From NCBI GenBank assembly GCA_016748015.1, contig JAAOMT010000211.1:54248-118247 (forward strand): DNA of 64,000 bases, read 5' to 3'. Source of the stretch: Geosiphon pyriformis (taxonomy: Eukaryota > Glomeromycota > Glomeromycetes > Archaeosporales > Geosiphonaceae). This document shows positions 42,791-57,300 of the stretch, piece after piece. The notes beneath the pieces were generated by a model that had not been told where the DNA came from, made no database searches, and was given only the letters and a program-made list of their open reading frames with translations. The translations under genes were made by a program, and so were the position numbers. Within the stretch, counting starts at the first letter, position 1, and each line of letters begins with the position of its first letter.

Positions 42791-45700
42791 ATGTTGAAAA
42801 AAATAACTAAAATAAAAAAAACAATTTTTTTAGCAATTTTATGCTCTTGTTGTAACTAAAAAATCAACAAAAAAAAGAGTTTTTATTGTTTTTAGCTATT
42901 TTATAAAATTAAAAATATATATATAATAAATAAATTAGCTTAAAAATAAATAAAATTTAAAATTTATTTTAAAATTTATTTATTTATTTTTTAAGCCAAA
43001 TACTTATAGTATAATATTTTTAAAATTTAATTTTAAAATAATAGTTTTTAATTATAATTATTAATAAAATATAAATTTATTTATTTATTTTTTTAGAAAA
43101 TATTAATTAGCTTAAAAAAACCAAAAATAAATATAAATATAATTTAAGTATTATAATAACTTAATAAAAAATATTTAACAAAAAATTACAATAAATAATA
43201 TATAAAATCAATTATATAAATAATTAAATATTATAAATATTAATAATTGTTATTTATAATATTAAAAAAAAAATTATTATTATTATAATAAAATATAATT
43301 TAATTATTAACTATAATATAAAAATATAATTAATTATAACTCATATATTTATTATATATAACTAATTATTTAAGCCAATTAAAATTATATTTTATTAAAT
43401 TAATTATAATACTTAATTTATTATTACACAAAAATTAATCAATAAAATTGGTTATATTAAAAAAAAACTTAATATAATTTTATAAATAAAAATATATTTG
43501 TTAACTTAATATGTAAAAATTCAAACAAAAAAACAAAAACCACATAATTTAATATAATTTACCAGATTAATATTATTTACAATATTATTAATAAACAGCA
43601 TATTACTTTTTTTATGTTTAATATTTAATAATACTTTGAATAATTAAATCACATTATAATAAAAAACACAAAAACTAAATAAATTTTACAATTTTTAGTT
43701 TTTAAATTTAATTAAACCAAAAATATAAATAGTATTATTGTATTAAGTTTTGAATATAATACTTTTTATTAAAGCAGTATTTATATTAAAATCTAAAAAA
43801 TGTGTTAAAAACTTCTTTTAAAATACTAAAATATACAAATTTTACAAAATTACAATTTTTTTTATAATAAAACCAAATTATTTATATTATAAAATGATAT
43901 TATAAAAAATTATCTTAGTTTTAAATAAAAAATTTTTATTTTAAACAAACAAATAATTAAAAATATTAAAATAATTTATATTATATCTTTTTTTATATTT
44001 AATTATTAATAATTTATTATAGAGTACTTTTATAATATAAGTCTTAAATTTAATAGTCTTAGTATTAATAAAACTAAAACCAAAATACTATTTAAAATAA
44101 TAAATAAATATTGTTTTATTTTAATTTAAATTTTTAATTAAACTTTTCTTTAAAATTATTTAGTAAACTTAATTTTTTATTTAATATAATCAAAAATATT
44201 ACAAATATTATATACAAAGTAAAAATTATTAGAGATAACCACTTTTTTATAATTATAAAAAAAACTATTAGATATTTAAAAAACAGAATATTATTTAAAA
44301 ACTATATTTAATAATTTTAATAATTTTTTTTATTTAATAATATATTTTAAAATTAGATAAACAAAAACAATAAAACTACAAATAATAATTATAGTTAAAT
44401 TATTTAAAAACATATTAATGAATACCTTTTAAAAATACAATTAAAAACCAAAACAATTACAATAATTTTAACTAAAGTTAATAATATTATATTATAAATT
44501 TTAATATTTAGATTACTATTAATGTTTTTAAAATACATAATAATATTGCTAACTACAAAAAAAAAAATTTTTATTTAAGTTATTAATAATATTAAAATAT
44601 TTAAGTTACAAAAACTCAATTAAAACTTTAAATTAAAAATAAAAATAAAAAATAAAACAAATATATTAACAAACATATTGGTTTTATTTGTTGTTATAAG
44701 ATATTATTATAGTATTTTTAAATCAAAATACAATACTTTTATATAAAAAATTAGCATTAAAATTATATATAAAAAATTATATTATCAAAATTAATTCAAC
44801 AAATATTAATTAACAACAAAAAAATAAAAAATAAAAAATTAGTCTAATTATAATTAAATTATTATATAGTTTAATTAAAAATTTAAATTAAATATATAAA
44901 AATTAAAAAAAATTAATAATTAATTTATGTAATCTAATAATAACAAATTTTATTATGTTTTAAAATTCTTATACACCCTTATTTAAACAATTTAATATTT
45001 TAAATTTGCAATTATTATTCAAAAATAATTACTAAAAAATCTAATTAATTAATAGGTTTTTGATTATATTAATTATAATTACAATTAGTATTATTAATAT
45101 ATAATTAATATTTTAAATTAAGTTATCTAAATTTAAGCATCTAAATTATTAACTGCTAAAAAATAATGTGTTAAATAAGCTTAAATTTAATTGATTAATT
45201 TAAAATATAAAATTAATTAATATAATTAAAATAATATTAATATAGTATATAGATTTTAAATAATTTAATTATATATACAGCTTTTTTATAAGTTAAAAAA
45301 ATATTAATTTTATATTAAACCAATTTTTTATTATTATAAGCAATAGGTTTTTTCTTTTTTTTCTGAATTTTATATATATATATATATATATTTTTTATTA
45401 TAAGCAATTAACTTTAATTATATTATTTTTTATTATATTATAAAAAAAAAAAAGTTCAAATCTGTAGTATTATTAAATAATAACAATGCATAACTATATA
45501 TAAAATTAAAAAAAACTTAAAACATATTTTAAAATAATTTAAGATAATTTTTTAGATTTAAAATATTTTTTTTTAATTTATTTAACTAATTATCTTTTAT
45601 AAACTAATTTATAAAAACAATATTCAATTGTTTTAGATGTTTTACTAATTTTCAAAATTTAAATTTACTTAAAATAAATAAAAAAATTAATTTTAAATTG

Positions 45701-48530
45701 TAATAAAATACATAAATATTAATATTATTTATAAAAATTTTAAGCTTTTTTAATAAAATTATTATATTAGCCAAAAAAAAATTAACAAACAATATGATAA
45801 TACTTACAGATTTTAAATACAAACAAGCAACTATTTATTTATAAATATATAAATTAGTATATTTATATACAAACAGCTATTTAATAAATTAAAATTGTTA
45901 ATAAACTTTAAAATTAAGACAATTTTGTTTTTTATTTATTTATACTTAAAAAAAGAGTTTAATAATATAAAACAATAAATAATAAATGGCTTCTATCAAA
46001 TTTTTTTTAGTAAATTATTATTAATAAAACCAAATTAAGTATAATAACAAATAATTAAAATTAGAACTATTATAATAAGATATATTAATTATTTATTTAA
46101 AATTAATTTTAAAACTATAAAATTACAAAAAAACCTAAAATTTAAATCTGTTTTTTTTAAACTAAGAATATTAAATCTCTTAAAAAAACATAATATTTAA
46201 GTATTTATAAAATTTATTTAGTTTGATAATATTAATAATATTATTATTTAATAATAAAATTGTAATTTTAATTTTGGTGTTAACAAAAATAATAATTTCT
46301 AACTTAAATTATATTATTTATAAATATTTTAAAAGCAAAATGTATAATTAAATTTAATTAATATAACTTATTTATTAGCTTAATAAAATAAAAACTAATT
46401 TTATAGTTCAGTATTTCTGTATAATTTTTAATTTTTCATAAAAAATATCATAAAAAATTCTTTAAAAAATAAAAAAAAGTTTATTTTAATCTAATTTATA
46501 ATATTATATAAATATTAATTAAATTAAAGTTTGTTATTATTTTGTTTATATAATTGTTATAAAATATTATTAAAAAAAATTAATAAATTTTACACATATT
46601 TTAATTATAACCAAATTTATTTATAAATAATACTATTTAAATAATAGATTTTCTACATATTTATAAGACTAATTATAATTTATAATTTTTTTTTAATATG
46701 TTTTTTATTATTAAATTAATAATAAAAATTGGTAATTAAATAATAATGTCTTTAATACTAAAAAATTATCTTTTTAGAAAATATTAAATTTGTTATAAAC
46801 AGTTAAAATATAATTAAATAAAATCTTAAAAAATAGTTCTTGATAGTTTTAATTAAGACAATTAAATAAGTATTTATTAAAAACTTTATTTATAAAACTT
46901 TGAAATTATAAATATCTTTAAAATTTAAAAATTAAGTTAATTAACAAACAAAAATTTATAAATTTTAAAAGTAAATTTAATATAAATTTATTATAATGTT
47001 TTAAAAGTTTATTAAAAATACAAAATAAATTTATAGCTTTTACAAATTTTTAAATATATTACATAATTTATTATAATTAATACTTAATATAATTTTATTA
47101 AAAACATTATTATTAACATAATTCAATAAAATATATTGTTATTAACAAAAAACTAAAATTTTATTTAACACTAATTTTTTTTATTTAATCTTTTATTAAA
47201 TTCAAACTTATAATATTATTAATAATTAAATGATTTAAAACAACTTTTTAAAAAAATATTTTAAAATATTTAAAATAATATAATAAAATTATTTATATAT
47301 TTAAAAATAGTAAACTTAATATAAAAATTTAAAACAAATTAAAATTTACAAAATTTAATTATATTATTACAGTTAAAAATCATAGTTTTTATTAATTATC
47401 ATATTAATATTATATAATTAACCATCTTATTTTTAGAAAATAATTAATACTTTAATTATTAACTACTTTAAATAGTTATATAAATAATATATTTTTTAGT
47501 TTAGAAAAATATGTTTTAATATACAAAACATATATAAATTAAATTAATATAAATTATTTCTAAATATTTAATTTTTTTCAATTTACTTATTTTTTTTGTA
47601 TGTAAATATCTTTGTAATAAAAAATTACTTGTTGGTATTTATTTGTAATTATTAGTTTTAAAAATTATTGAATAAATATTATTATAAAATACAATTAATA
47701 CTTAATATAAGGCATAAAATTATATTAATATATTGTTTTTTGTTAACAGTATAAACTATTTTTTTATTTTCAGATTTTTTTATTATCTTTTAAAAAGAAT
47801 AATAACTAAGATATTTATGAAATTAATCTCAAATATTGAATTTATATTAATTTAATTTACTTTTTAAAGTTGAATTCCTTTTTAATTATTTTTATTATCA
47901 TATAATTTTGTTTTATTTTACTATTTATTAGTTTATTACTTTAATTTATAACAAAATAAGTTTTTTTAATTTTTAATAAAATTAACTTAATAATATTTAT
48001 ATTAAAATTTTTAATATATTTTTAATAAATATAATCTTAATAATATTAAGACTTAATTATGTTTTCAATAATAAATTAAACTTAATATTAAAATTCAGAT
48101 CTATTATCTTAATAATTTTAGAAATTAAAAGTTTAAAAATTATAAAATCTTAAAAAGATCTTTATAATATTATTAACAAAATTTTGAAATCATAATTTTT
48201 TAAAAATAGTTTTAATATAAACATATTAATAATTAAATAATATTTATATTTAGTTTATGTTTCTAATTTTTTTGTGCTTAATAAAAATATATTAATTGTT
48301 TTTATAATTTTTTTAAGTTGTTTTATATTATAATCTTAATTATATAATAGCTTATTAAAAAATTAACTAAATTAAGATTCAAATATTTCTTAAAACTAGC
48401 ATTTTTTAAACTATTTTTATTAAAATTATTATTTAAAATAATAAAAAAACACTTATTAATTGTTAAAGCTATAAGAAAATAATTTTACCCATTTAATTTA
48501 AAATTTTTTTTATATTAATGTTTAACAAAT
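42791..48530. other. Extreme AT desert, left
   Basis: About 5.7 kb built almost only of A and T, with short homopolymers and TTAAT-type words. There is no reading frame of note, no RNA gene and no repeat family that I can align. A (TA)n run lies at 45370-45391. Composition is more extreme than in the LINE relics on either side. It could be still older transposon debris or native intergenic DNA at mutational equilibrium. Confidence 0.6.
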
Positions 48531-50604
48531 AAGATTCAAATGTTATCTAATACAAAATTTAAACTAAGTAATCTAAATTAGATGTAAATTATGTATTTTT
48601 TATATATGATTAGCTATTTGGACCAATTTAAACAACACTATAAGTCTATTATAACATAAATTATATTTCTTAATTTCAAAAAAAAATCATAAGACTTACA
48701 AAAATCAAAACTTATATCATGGGTTTTTGCAATCTTAAGTAATTTAATTACATCATTAGAAAACAAGAAAAATTACTAAAACATTAAATTATTATATGTA
48801 ATTAAATTTTTTTTTCTATATTTAGATCTTACCAACTATATTTTAGCATAATAGGCCATTTTTAAGCTTTATACAAAGTTAATAATCTTTTTACTTATAG
48901 TCTTAATATAACCAAAAACAGACATGATCTTCAAAAACCACTCTTTAAACATAAAGTCTTTATATACAGCAGTATAGATAGTGTTATTAAATACATACAA
49001 AAAGAGTATTTAAAAAATACAAGATAATAATAAACTTAAACCCAACAAAAAACTCCATCAAATTAAATGTGACAAAATCTAACTTGTACATAAAAAATAA
49101 TCAGAAAATTCCACTTCTTTACAATGAAAACACAACATACTAAGGTATTTTTTATTATACAGATATTTACAAACAGCAGCAAACAACTAATAATGCAAAG
49201 CTTTTATAAAATATAAATGCAAACTGGCAGTAAACTTGCTTATAAAACCAGATATTATATGTGAATCAAGATGTTAAACTAATAATATCTGAACCCAATT
49301 TACATTTTTAATTATGTTTTTATTAATAAAATCAGACTCAAATCCAACTTCTTAGCAAGTGCAGTAAATAATCCTAAAAACATTTTAAATAAAATGATAA
49401 GCATTTTTAAATACTGCTTTTTCATCTGCTTTAATATATCTTTTATTAATAAAAACAAAAAACATTACACTCAAATACAATATTATATTAACTAGTTTAT
49501 TAGCACACTTATTATCTAAGATACCCAAATGGTCTTTAATCTTAGTCTAAACAATATTTAAATTCTTATATTAAATAAAATTCATAACACAATATCTCTT
49601 AATCCAACAATAATTGCAAAATTCAGACAAAACCAAATTCAATTCTATAGTATAGACATTTAAAACAACTTGGCTGTTTAAATGCACTATTACAGCATTA
49701 GAAACAAAAACACACTCTAAGATTAAAACAATTATTTACAATTGCACCAAGATAAAAAAAACCAAATTACCAATTTTGACTTTTATACTTCAATCCAAAT
49801 CAACAAAATATGTAGTTGTACTGCTTCTTATGGCTTATAAGTCTAAATTCTTTAAAAACTTATTTGTATAAACATTAATAATACTCAAATTAACATTGAA
49901 GAAATAATATCTTATTGTTAAAAAATTATTAAAACTAAGAACATTTAAAGACTAAGAACTACCAACTAACAGCTAATTATCAAGATAAAAGACAATACTA
50001 ATCAGATAATCACATGCCAGTTTGAATTAAATAGAAATAAAGCCCTTAAAATTGAGCTATTTTCAATAACAAAAATTTACCCAACTAAAAACCAACTCTT
50101 TTTTATCATATAGCTGCTTAACAAAAACAACACCAAACTTTTTAAGTAAGTAAAAAATATTGTAGAAAACTAAACTTTTCAGAACAAAAGACATTGAAAT
50201 ACCACCAAAAAAGTAAAATACATAAAGCAAATTGTTTGTAAAAAAAATTCTACAATCCACAAAAATTTTAACCACACCAGCCAAAAAAATATTAACTGAA
50301 CTAATTCTTAATTTTGCAGAATACTGTAAAAAATAACAAAAAAACCAATTTAATATTTGCAAATCCAAAAATTTATGATTAAACAGCTGACTGAAAATAC
50401 TACTAAAGTTTGCAAAACATAATACAAAAGCCATTTTACTTTTTATTTACATCTACTCAAATATTCTCAAGTCATATAGAAACAAATAGTGAAAAGCTTT
50501 ATTAAAAATATTTTTCAGTAAGCTGGCTTTTGTCTTTAAACTTTTCTAAATCAATGTATCTTATTTGTTGTATATATTTTTAGAAATAAAACTAAATTGG
50601 GTTT

Positions 50605-50919
50605 TTAATCAACTATGAATAGCAGTATAACTGAGACCAAATAAAGAAACTGTTTATCCAAAATAGTTTTCTTCAAAATTATATTAATAAAAAACTTTAT
50701 ATCTGAATGGGCTTTTGTTAAGTTAAGCTTAAAAAAATCTTTAAATAACAAAAAAATATTCAGATTTCTATAAAACTTTTCTTTTTGTGCAACAGAAATT
50801 GACTGATTACTTATTAATAATAAAATATCTTTGATTTTTTGATTAATAAAAATAGTCACTGTTTTTTTGTTGTTAATTAAAATATTATTAATATCAAAAA
50901 ACTTACTTGTAATATTCAA
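50605..50919 (-). pseudogene. LINE relic 2, RT thumb piece
   Basis: 104 open codons matching the LINE copy at 61885-62165 along their whole length. Changes are mostly to A/T-rich codons (Lys, Asn, Ile, Phe), as expected from C-to-T and G-to-A decay. It is not a functional gene. Confidence 0.8.
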
Positions 50920-53900
50920 AATATATTAAATAGTAGTATTACTATTTCCTATTCAGATTGTGTTATCAACAAAAACACCAGTCACCAAGTAAAAGATTAA
51001 ACCAATTTGGCTTTTAATTCTGCCAGTTTTGGCAACAAACTTAGTGTTAATATAATAGTTACACAAACTCTTATGTCTTTTTACTTCACATAAGAAAGGA
51101 TTATAAAAAATTCTCCATGGAAAAAAAATTTCATTTTGGTCTAAATTATCATGTATTTGATACTTCTCAGTAAGTTTGTAATTTATTATAACTTGATTAC
51201 ATCTGTTCATATAAATACTGTTAAAAAATCTGATAAACTGATTACAGCATTTTTATTTGAATTAAACTGTTTTTTAAGTAATACTATTTAACTAAGTTAT
51301 AAGTCTTTCACATATTTTATAAAACCATCTAAAGTTTACATCCTTTTTTCAATACATCTTTTATCATTGAATTTATTACAAAGATAAGAAACTAAATGGT
51401 AGTGTCTTTTAAAACAGAAAAATTATTATCATAGAAAATATCAAATTTGCTACAAACTGTCGAAATCTTATTAAAAAGTATTTTAAAAAAAAGTTTCCAG
51501 GCAGTTTTGATCAATACAATTAGTTTGATATTAGTTAGATTTCTCTTTTTTTTGTAAAATTTAGGAATTATTAATACCCAAGCTTTTTTCTAAGATTGAG
51601 ATACAGATTTACATATTAGACAAGAATTAAAAAAATTTAAGAGCATTATGAAAACAGAAACATTACAGTACTTCTACAGTTTATTAGTAATACTAAATAG
51701 ACCAATAGTTTTTTTATCAAGTAAGTTCTTAATTACTTATAGCATATTATCATAAGTAATAGCACTTATAACACCAGAAAAAGCATTATTATTAATATAC
51801 TTTAAAGACAAATATTGTTGATATCACAGATTAAAAACATTGTTTATTACCAACTTTTTTTTTGTTCAGTTTTCTATTATTTTATTAATCTTAGCTTTAA
51901 CTTCACTAAAGTCCAAAACCAATTTATTATCAACAATAAAATTACTTTTCAAATAGATACTCTAATACACTCCTTATTATATAGTTCTTATTAATTATTT
52001 ACTTATTAATAATAAATTTAATATTCAATTTCTTAGCTCTTAGTAATTCTGCAAGCTTGAAAATATGATAAAATTTTCTCACATTAGATAAAACAGATCT
52101 CATATTATCAAAGTTAGTATCAAATCTAAAAAAATCTAAATGCTTATTACTTTATCACAGTTCAGAAATGTCTAACAGCTTATCAAAAAATCAAACTTAT
52201 TTCTGAGTTTTATATGTAAAAACTTGACAATTTTTAAAACTAAAACTTCTAACTTATAAAACTTAAAAAACTTTTTGGTAAAAACACCATCAAAATTTTT
52301 AAACTATTTTTTCTTAAACACTTTATTGGCTAATAGACACACAATCTTCTAAATAATATTTCATATTATATCTAAATCTGAAAACCTTTTAAATATAGCA
52401 AACTTATCAGTATATATTGTAATATTATTTATTGTAGTATTCTTAAATTTGAATTATTTGGCACTATTAGCATTTTTGAAATCAAACTTTCAACAATTTT
52501 TATTAATCTGTTTGTGAAAAAAATTTAGCTTTATATTAAACAAGTTTTTTAACTCTACAAAAACAAATACAGCTTAATAGTCAAAGTCAAATTAATTACT
52601 AGTATTCAGAATATTATGACTAGTTAATACATTAATAAGACTTAAAAATATAAATATGTAGTCAATTGTTTTTTTAGTACTCTTAGAATTTTTTTATATT
52701 GGAGTTTTCACAAACAAATTTCTTGTCAAAAAATTGATTAGTCTTAGATTAATATATCTTTTTAAATTAGCATTTTTATAAAAACTATTCTTATTAAAAT
52801 TATTACTATTATTAGATAAAAACTATAAGTTATATCACTTTTTAGCAACAGCAATAGTTTTTACCAGTAATATACATTATCATAATTATGACTAATAACT
52901 GTAGTATATCATAAGTGTATAGACTATTTTAATAAGTAGGAGAGCAAAAAAAAGATGTATCATAAAATCATTAAAGTAAAAGAAAATATTGTTATTATTT
53001 GTTTTTGGACAAGAACTAGTCTTAAATATTTTAAAGGGAAAAAAAAAGTTATATTTCTTTATATAAATTAAAAATGCAATCAACAATAAGAACAAAACCA
53101 AATTATTCTACTAAATACATAATCAGAATTCTTTCAATTAATTGTTGAAAGAATGTGGTATTCAAATGTTTGGCTTTGAAAATAAAGTTATAAAAATTAT
53201 AAAAAAATCGTAAAAGTAAAACATAACTAAAATAGATTTCAATTAAACTTTTTATTGTTAAGACCACTTTCTAACAACATGATATTTTATTACTTATTTT
53301 AATATTTAACAACTTGTTTAGTAAAACAAAACTTAATGTAAAATAGTAATAATACATAATTTAAAAATCAAAAGTAATAAAAAAACTTGAAATAGTGATA
53401 ACAAGTAAGTAAGAGATTATAATAACGTGATTTCAAAGATAATAAGAAATATGTAAAAGCATACTTAAGATTATAATAACAAGTATTTAGAACATAGGAA
53501 GAGGAAAAAAAAAGTAAGATATAAAGAAAAAAACTAATTGCTTACTATAAAAACTATAGCAAAAAGTTGGTTCAGTATTGAATTGATACTTTTTTGAACT
53601 AATAAAAAAACTGTATATATAGCTAAATTATATTAGATCTACATATTATATTAAAACTATTTGAGATATATTAATTATTTATATATTTTAATTAATCAAT
53701 TCATGATAAGTTTACTCAGTCTATTATTTTTTTCAGAGCTAGTAATTTTAGATGATCAGATTTAGATGGCTGAATCTAGAACATTGATTGTAAATTAATA
53801 ATATCAATTATAATTATAATCAACATAATTAGAAGTAGATTAATTGATTATATTTCTTGATAATTACTTTTAACTATTTATTATAGATTTGAAATATTAG

Positions 53901-53950
53901 AAACCAGATTTTTCAAAGAAAAAGAAAGAATTAATAGAACATCTAACAAA

Positions 53951-53974
53951 ATATTATTATTATTATTATTATTT
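53951..53974 (+). repeat. ATT microsatellite
   Basis: (ATT) run of about eight units within LINE relic 2. Confidence 0.8.
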
Positions 53975-54350
53975 AAAAAATTGATTTTTCCTAAAGGTAT
54001 ATTTAATGCTTTCTTAGTTTTTATCTATAGATCTTTTAGTATTCAATTAAAATTTTCTTCATTAAAAAAGTTTTTTTCGTCATAATTAATATTAGTCTCT
54101 TCTATTAGACATTTCTCTTTCATATCAACACTATTGAATTTAGTAGTATTACCAGTTTTAGAGCTCCAAGAGTAACCAGTTAAAGCCTTAATAAAAACTA
54201 CCTTGTTATTAATACTGTCTTTTAAAATACCACTATTTTTTTCTTTTTAGAAAAAACTTGTTTACTATTATTATCAAAACCAGAATTCTTAACAAACTTC
54301 TTTATAACAGTTATACTGAAATCAACAATAGTCTCATAGTTGAATAGAAA

Positions 54351-57300
54351 AAATTTGAATTTATTATACTAAATAATTAAAAAATTTCTTTACAAAAATT
54401 ATACTTTTTGGTAAATTTAAAATGTAAAAAAAAGAAGTTTTTAGATAATTTTATATTTTTTTTTTAATAAAATACTAATATAAAAACCTAAAATTAAAAT
54501 TAAAAACCTATTTTTAAACAGTAGTTTAATTAACAAAAAACAATTTGCATATTATTAAATTTGTCTTTAATTTAAAACTTAATTTAATTTTTTAATTTTA
54601 TTTTAGCAATAATAAAAATTAAATTGTTATTTTTTTGCTTAATAAAATTGTTTATTCTTTTTATATTGTACATAACAATTTTTTAAATTAAATTATTTAT
54701 AAAAAAAAATATTATGTAAATTATTTTTAAGAAATATTATGCTAAGTTTTAATAAAATTATATTAATAAAGCCAAAAAACATATAAATATTTATTTTAAA
54801 AATATTTAATTGTTTAATAACAGATATAAGAACATTAAAATTTATATATTTGTATATTTATAATTTTCTTAAAAAAATAATTTAATATTATATTAAAAAC
54901 AATTAATAAAAACAAATAAAGTATAATAATTTAAGAAAAAACAGAAAAAAAAAATTTTTTTTAATTATAAAACTGTTATAAAGAAAACTTCAAAAAAAAA
55001 AAATATACATAAAATTACCATTAAAAATTTGATTAAAAAACTTTATTTAAACTTAAAATCTATTTTTATAAGCTATTAAATACAAAATAAAAACTTTTTT
55101 TTGCATAAAAATTAGTTAAATCAAAGCAATTTTTTTAAAAAATACTAATTTTATCAAAAAAAATATAAAGTCATATTTTAATATAAGTAATTAAATTTAA
55201 TTTAATCTAAAAAAACTTAATACTACTAAATACAAAAATAATATAAACAACTTAATTTAAAATATTTTTAAATTTAAAACAAATAATTACATATTTAATT
55301 TTAGCATTAATAATAAAAATATAATTAATAATATAAGTTTTTATTAATTTATTTAAAAAAGTATTAAGATTATGTATAATTATGTTTATATATAAAGTAA
55401 ATATTTTATATTAATTTTTAGATAATTATATTGTTTAATCTATATTAGTTTTGACTATATATATATAATCTTTATTTATTAGAATAAATTATTTAAATAT
55501 TAATAGATTTGTTTAATTTATTCAGAAAATTTTACTACAGCTTTTTTGTTACAGTTTAATAAGTTGTAATTAAATTAATACAATTGTTTTAAACTTAAAT
55601 AAAACTAAAATAATTATTTTTTTGCTATATTTATTGGAATTTTTTTAATTATTACAACTTAATTTAAGTAAAATTTTTGTTTCTTAAAATTACTATTTAT
55701 TTAAATTTTTTTTTAGTAGTTAAAGCTGTAATTTTATTTAAACTTTTTTTTATAATAAAAGTAAATTTAATAATTTTTTCAAATTTTGAGAAAATAATGG
55801 TACTTTTAAATTTATTTACTAATTAAAACAATTTTTAAACAACTAATACTTTTACAATAATGCTTTTTTTTAAATTATTAAAAAATTTATATTTAATAAA
55901 TAGAATTTTTTAAGGAGTATTTTCACTTTTTCTTTGATAATTTTGGAATTAATTCAAATTTGTTCAATTAAATAATATGTAAAAAAAACCATTTTTTTAT
56001 CTATGTTAAAAATTAGAAAATTACAAAAAAAATTATTTATTTTGTTAATATTAATTTGTTTTGTTTTAGAAGTATTTGTTTTAAAATTTGAAAAAGTATT
56101 ATTTCTATTATTAGTATTATAATTATTATTAATTAATAAAAAATTGTTTATTTTTTATTTATGTTAGTTTTATGTCAAAAAACTGCTTAAAATTATTTAG
56201 AAATTAGTAAAATCTATATTAATTTACTATTTAAATATTTAATATTGCTAAACAGAATCTTTTGTATTTGCTTAAAAATATTACTTATAAAATTTTAAAA
56301 AAACTTTTTTGTTAATTTTTTCTTAATTATATTACTATTAATAATAATTACCAGTTTTAAAACAAAGAAGTAAAATAATAAAAAATATAAATAGAAAAAA
56401 ACTATTTTTTTTTCGAAATTTCTACTTTTTAAAAAATTAAAATATATAAAAAAAAGAAGTTTTTTTTAAGTTTTATCTCAGTTTTTTATAAAAAAACATT
56501 TAAAAATAAAATATAAAAAACAAATTAATTAAAATTTTTAAATTAAGTAAAATTTTTAAATATTAAAAAATTTAAATATTAATATTATATAAAACATTAA
56601 AACTTACAATTTTTATTTAAATAAATTATCTATACTATTAATAAACTAATTAATAAAAACTTTAAATACAATAAAAACCAAAGAATAGTTTTATAATTAA
56701 AAATTAAGTAATTTCAATTTGAATATTTATAATATTATTAATATTTAAAAAGTTTTTACCAAATATAATTTTGGGTAAATATTAGTTATAATAAATGTTT
56801 TATTAAAAACTTTTTTAAATTTAAAAACGATAATAGTAAATTAATAATAATAATTAGTAATAAAAAACAAATAAGTTTAATTACTAATTTAAAAAACCAA
56901 ATTATTAATTTTAAAAACTATACAGCCAAAAAAATCAAAAAAATATTATATAAATTATAACAACAAAAATAAAAATAAAACCAAATTTTACAAAATTTTG
57001 CAATCTTAAAAATAATAATAAAAAATTTAAAAATTCAATTTAGATAACAGTATTTAAAAAAGTTCTAATACAAATTTCGTTCAATATTATTCTTAATAAC
57101 CAAATTTAATTAATAAAATTTATTTAAAAACTAAAAAATAGTCTCAAAATAAGCTAATTTAAATTTTATAATTTTATTAAACATTAAAATAGAAATTATC
57201 TAATTTTAAAATTTTTTTAATAATTAATAATTATTTTTTAAATACTATTAAAATTAATAGTATTTCTAAAAAGTAAAAAAATAAGTTAATTTTTAAAATT

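Larger units (their letters stand above)
48531..54350 (-). pseudogene. LINE relic 2, almost full length (fossil)
   Basis: Second fossil of the same LINE superfamily. The 3' untranslated end aligns base by base with the better copy (TTAACAAATAAGATTC at 48532 vs TTAACGAATGAGGTCC at 59711). Protein remains on the minus strand: 50434-50063 (FLAGVVKIF, FVLKSLVF), 50919-50605 (ITSKFFDINNILINN, KAHSDIKFF, KQFLYLVSV), 51210-50953 (LDQNEIFF for the LDQGEVF motif; GVFVDN for FVDD). About 52600-52740 matches the LINE at 63900-64000, so 52740-54350 holds the rest of the endonuclease and part of ORF1 (a SWSSKTGNTT-like stretch near 54150). Each open piece is short. Confidence 0.8.
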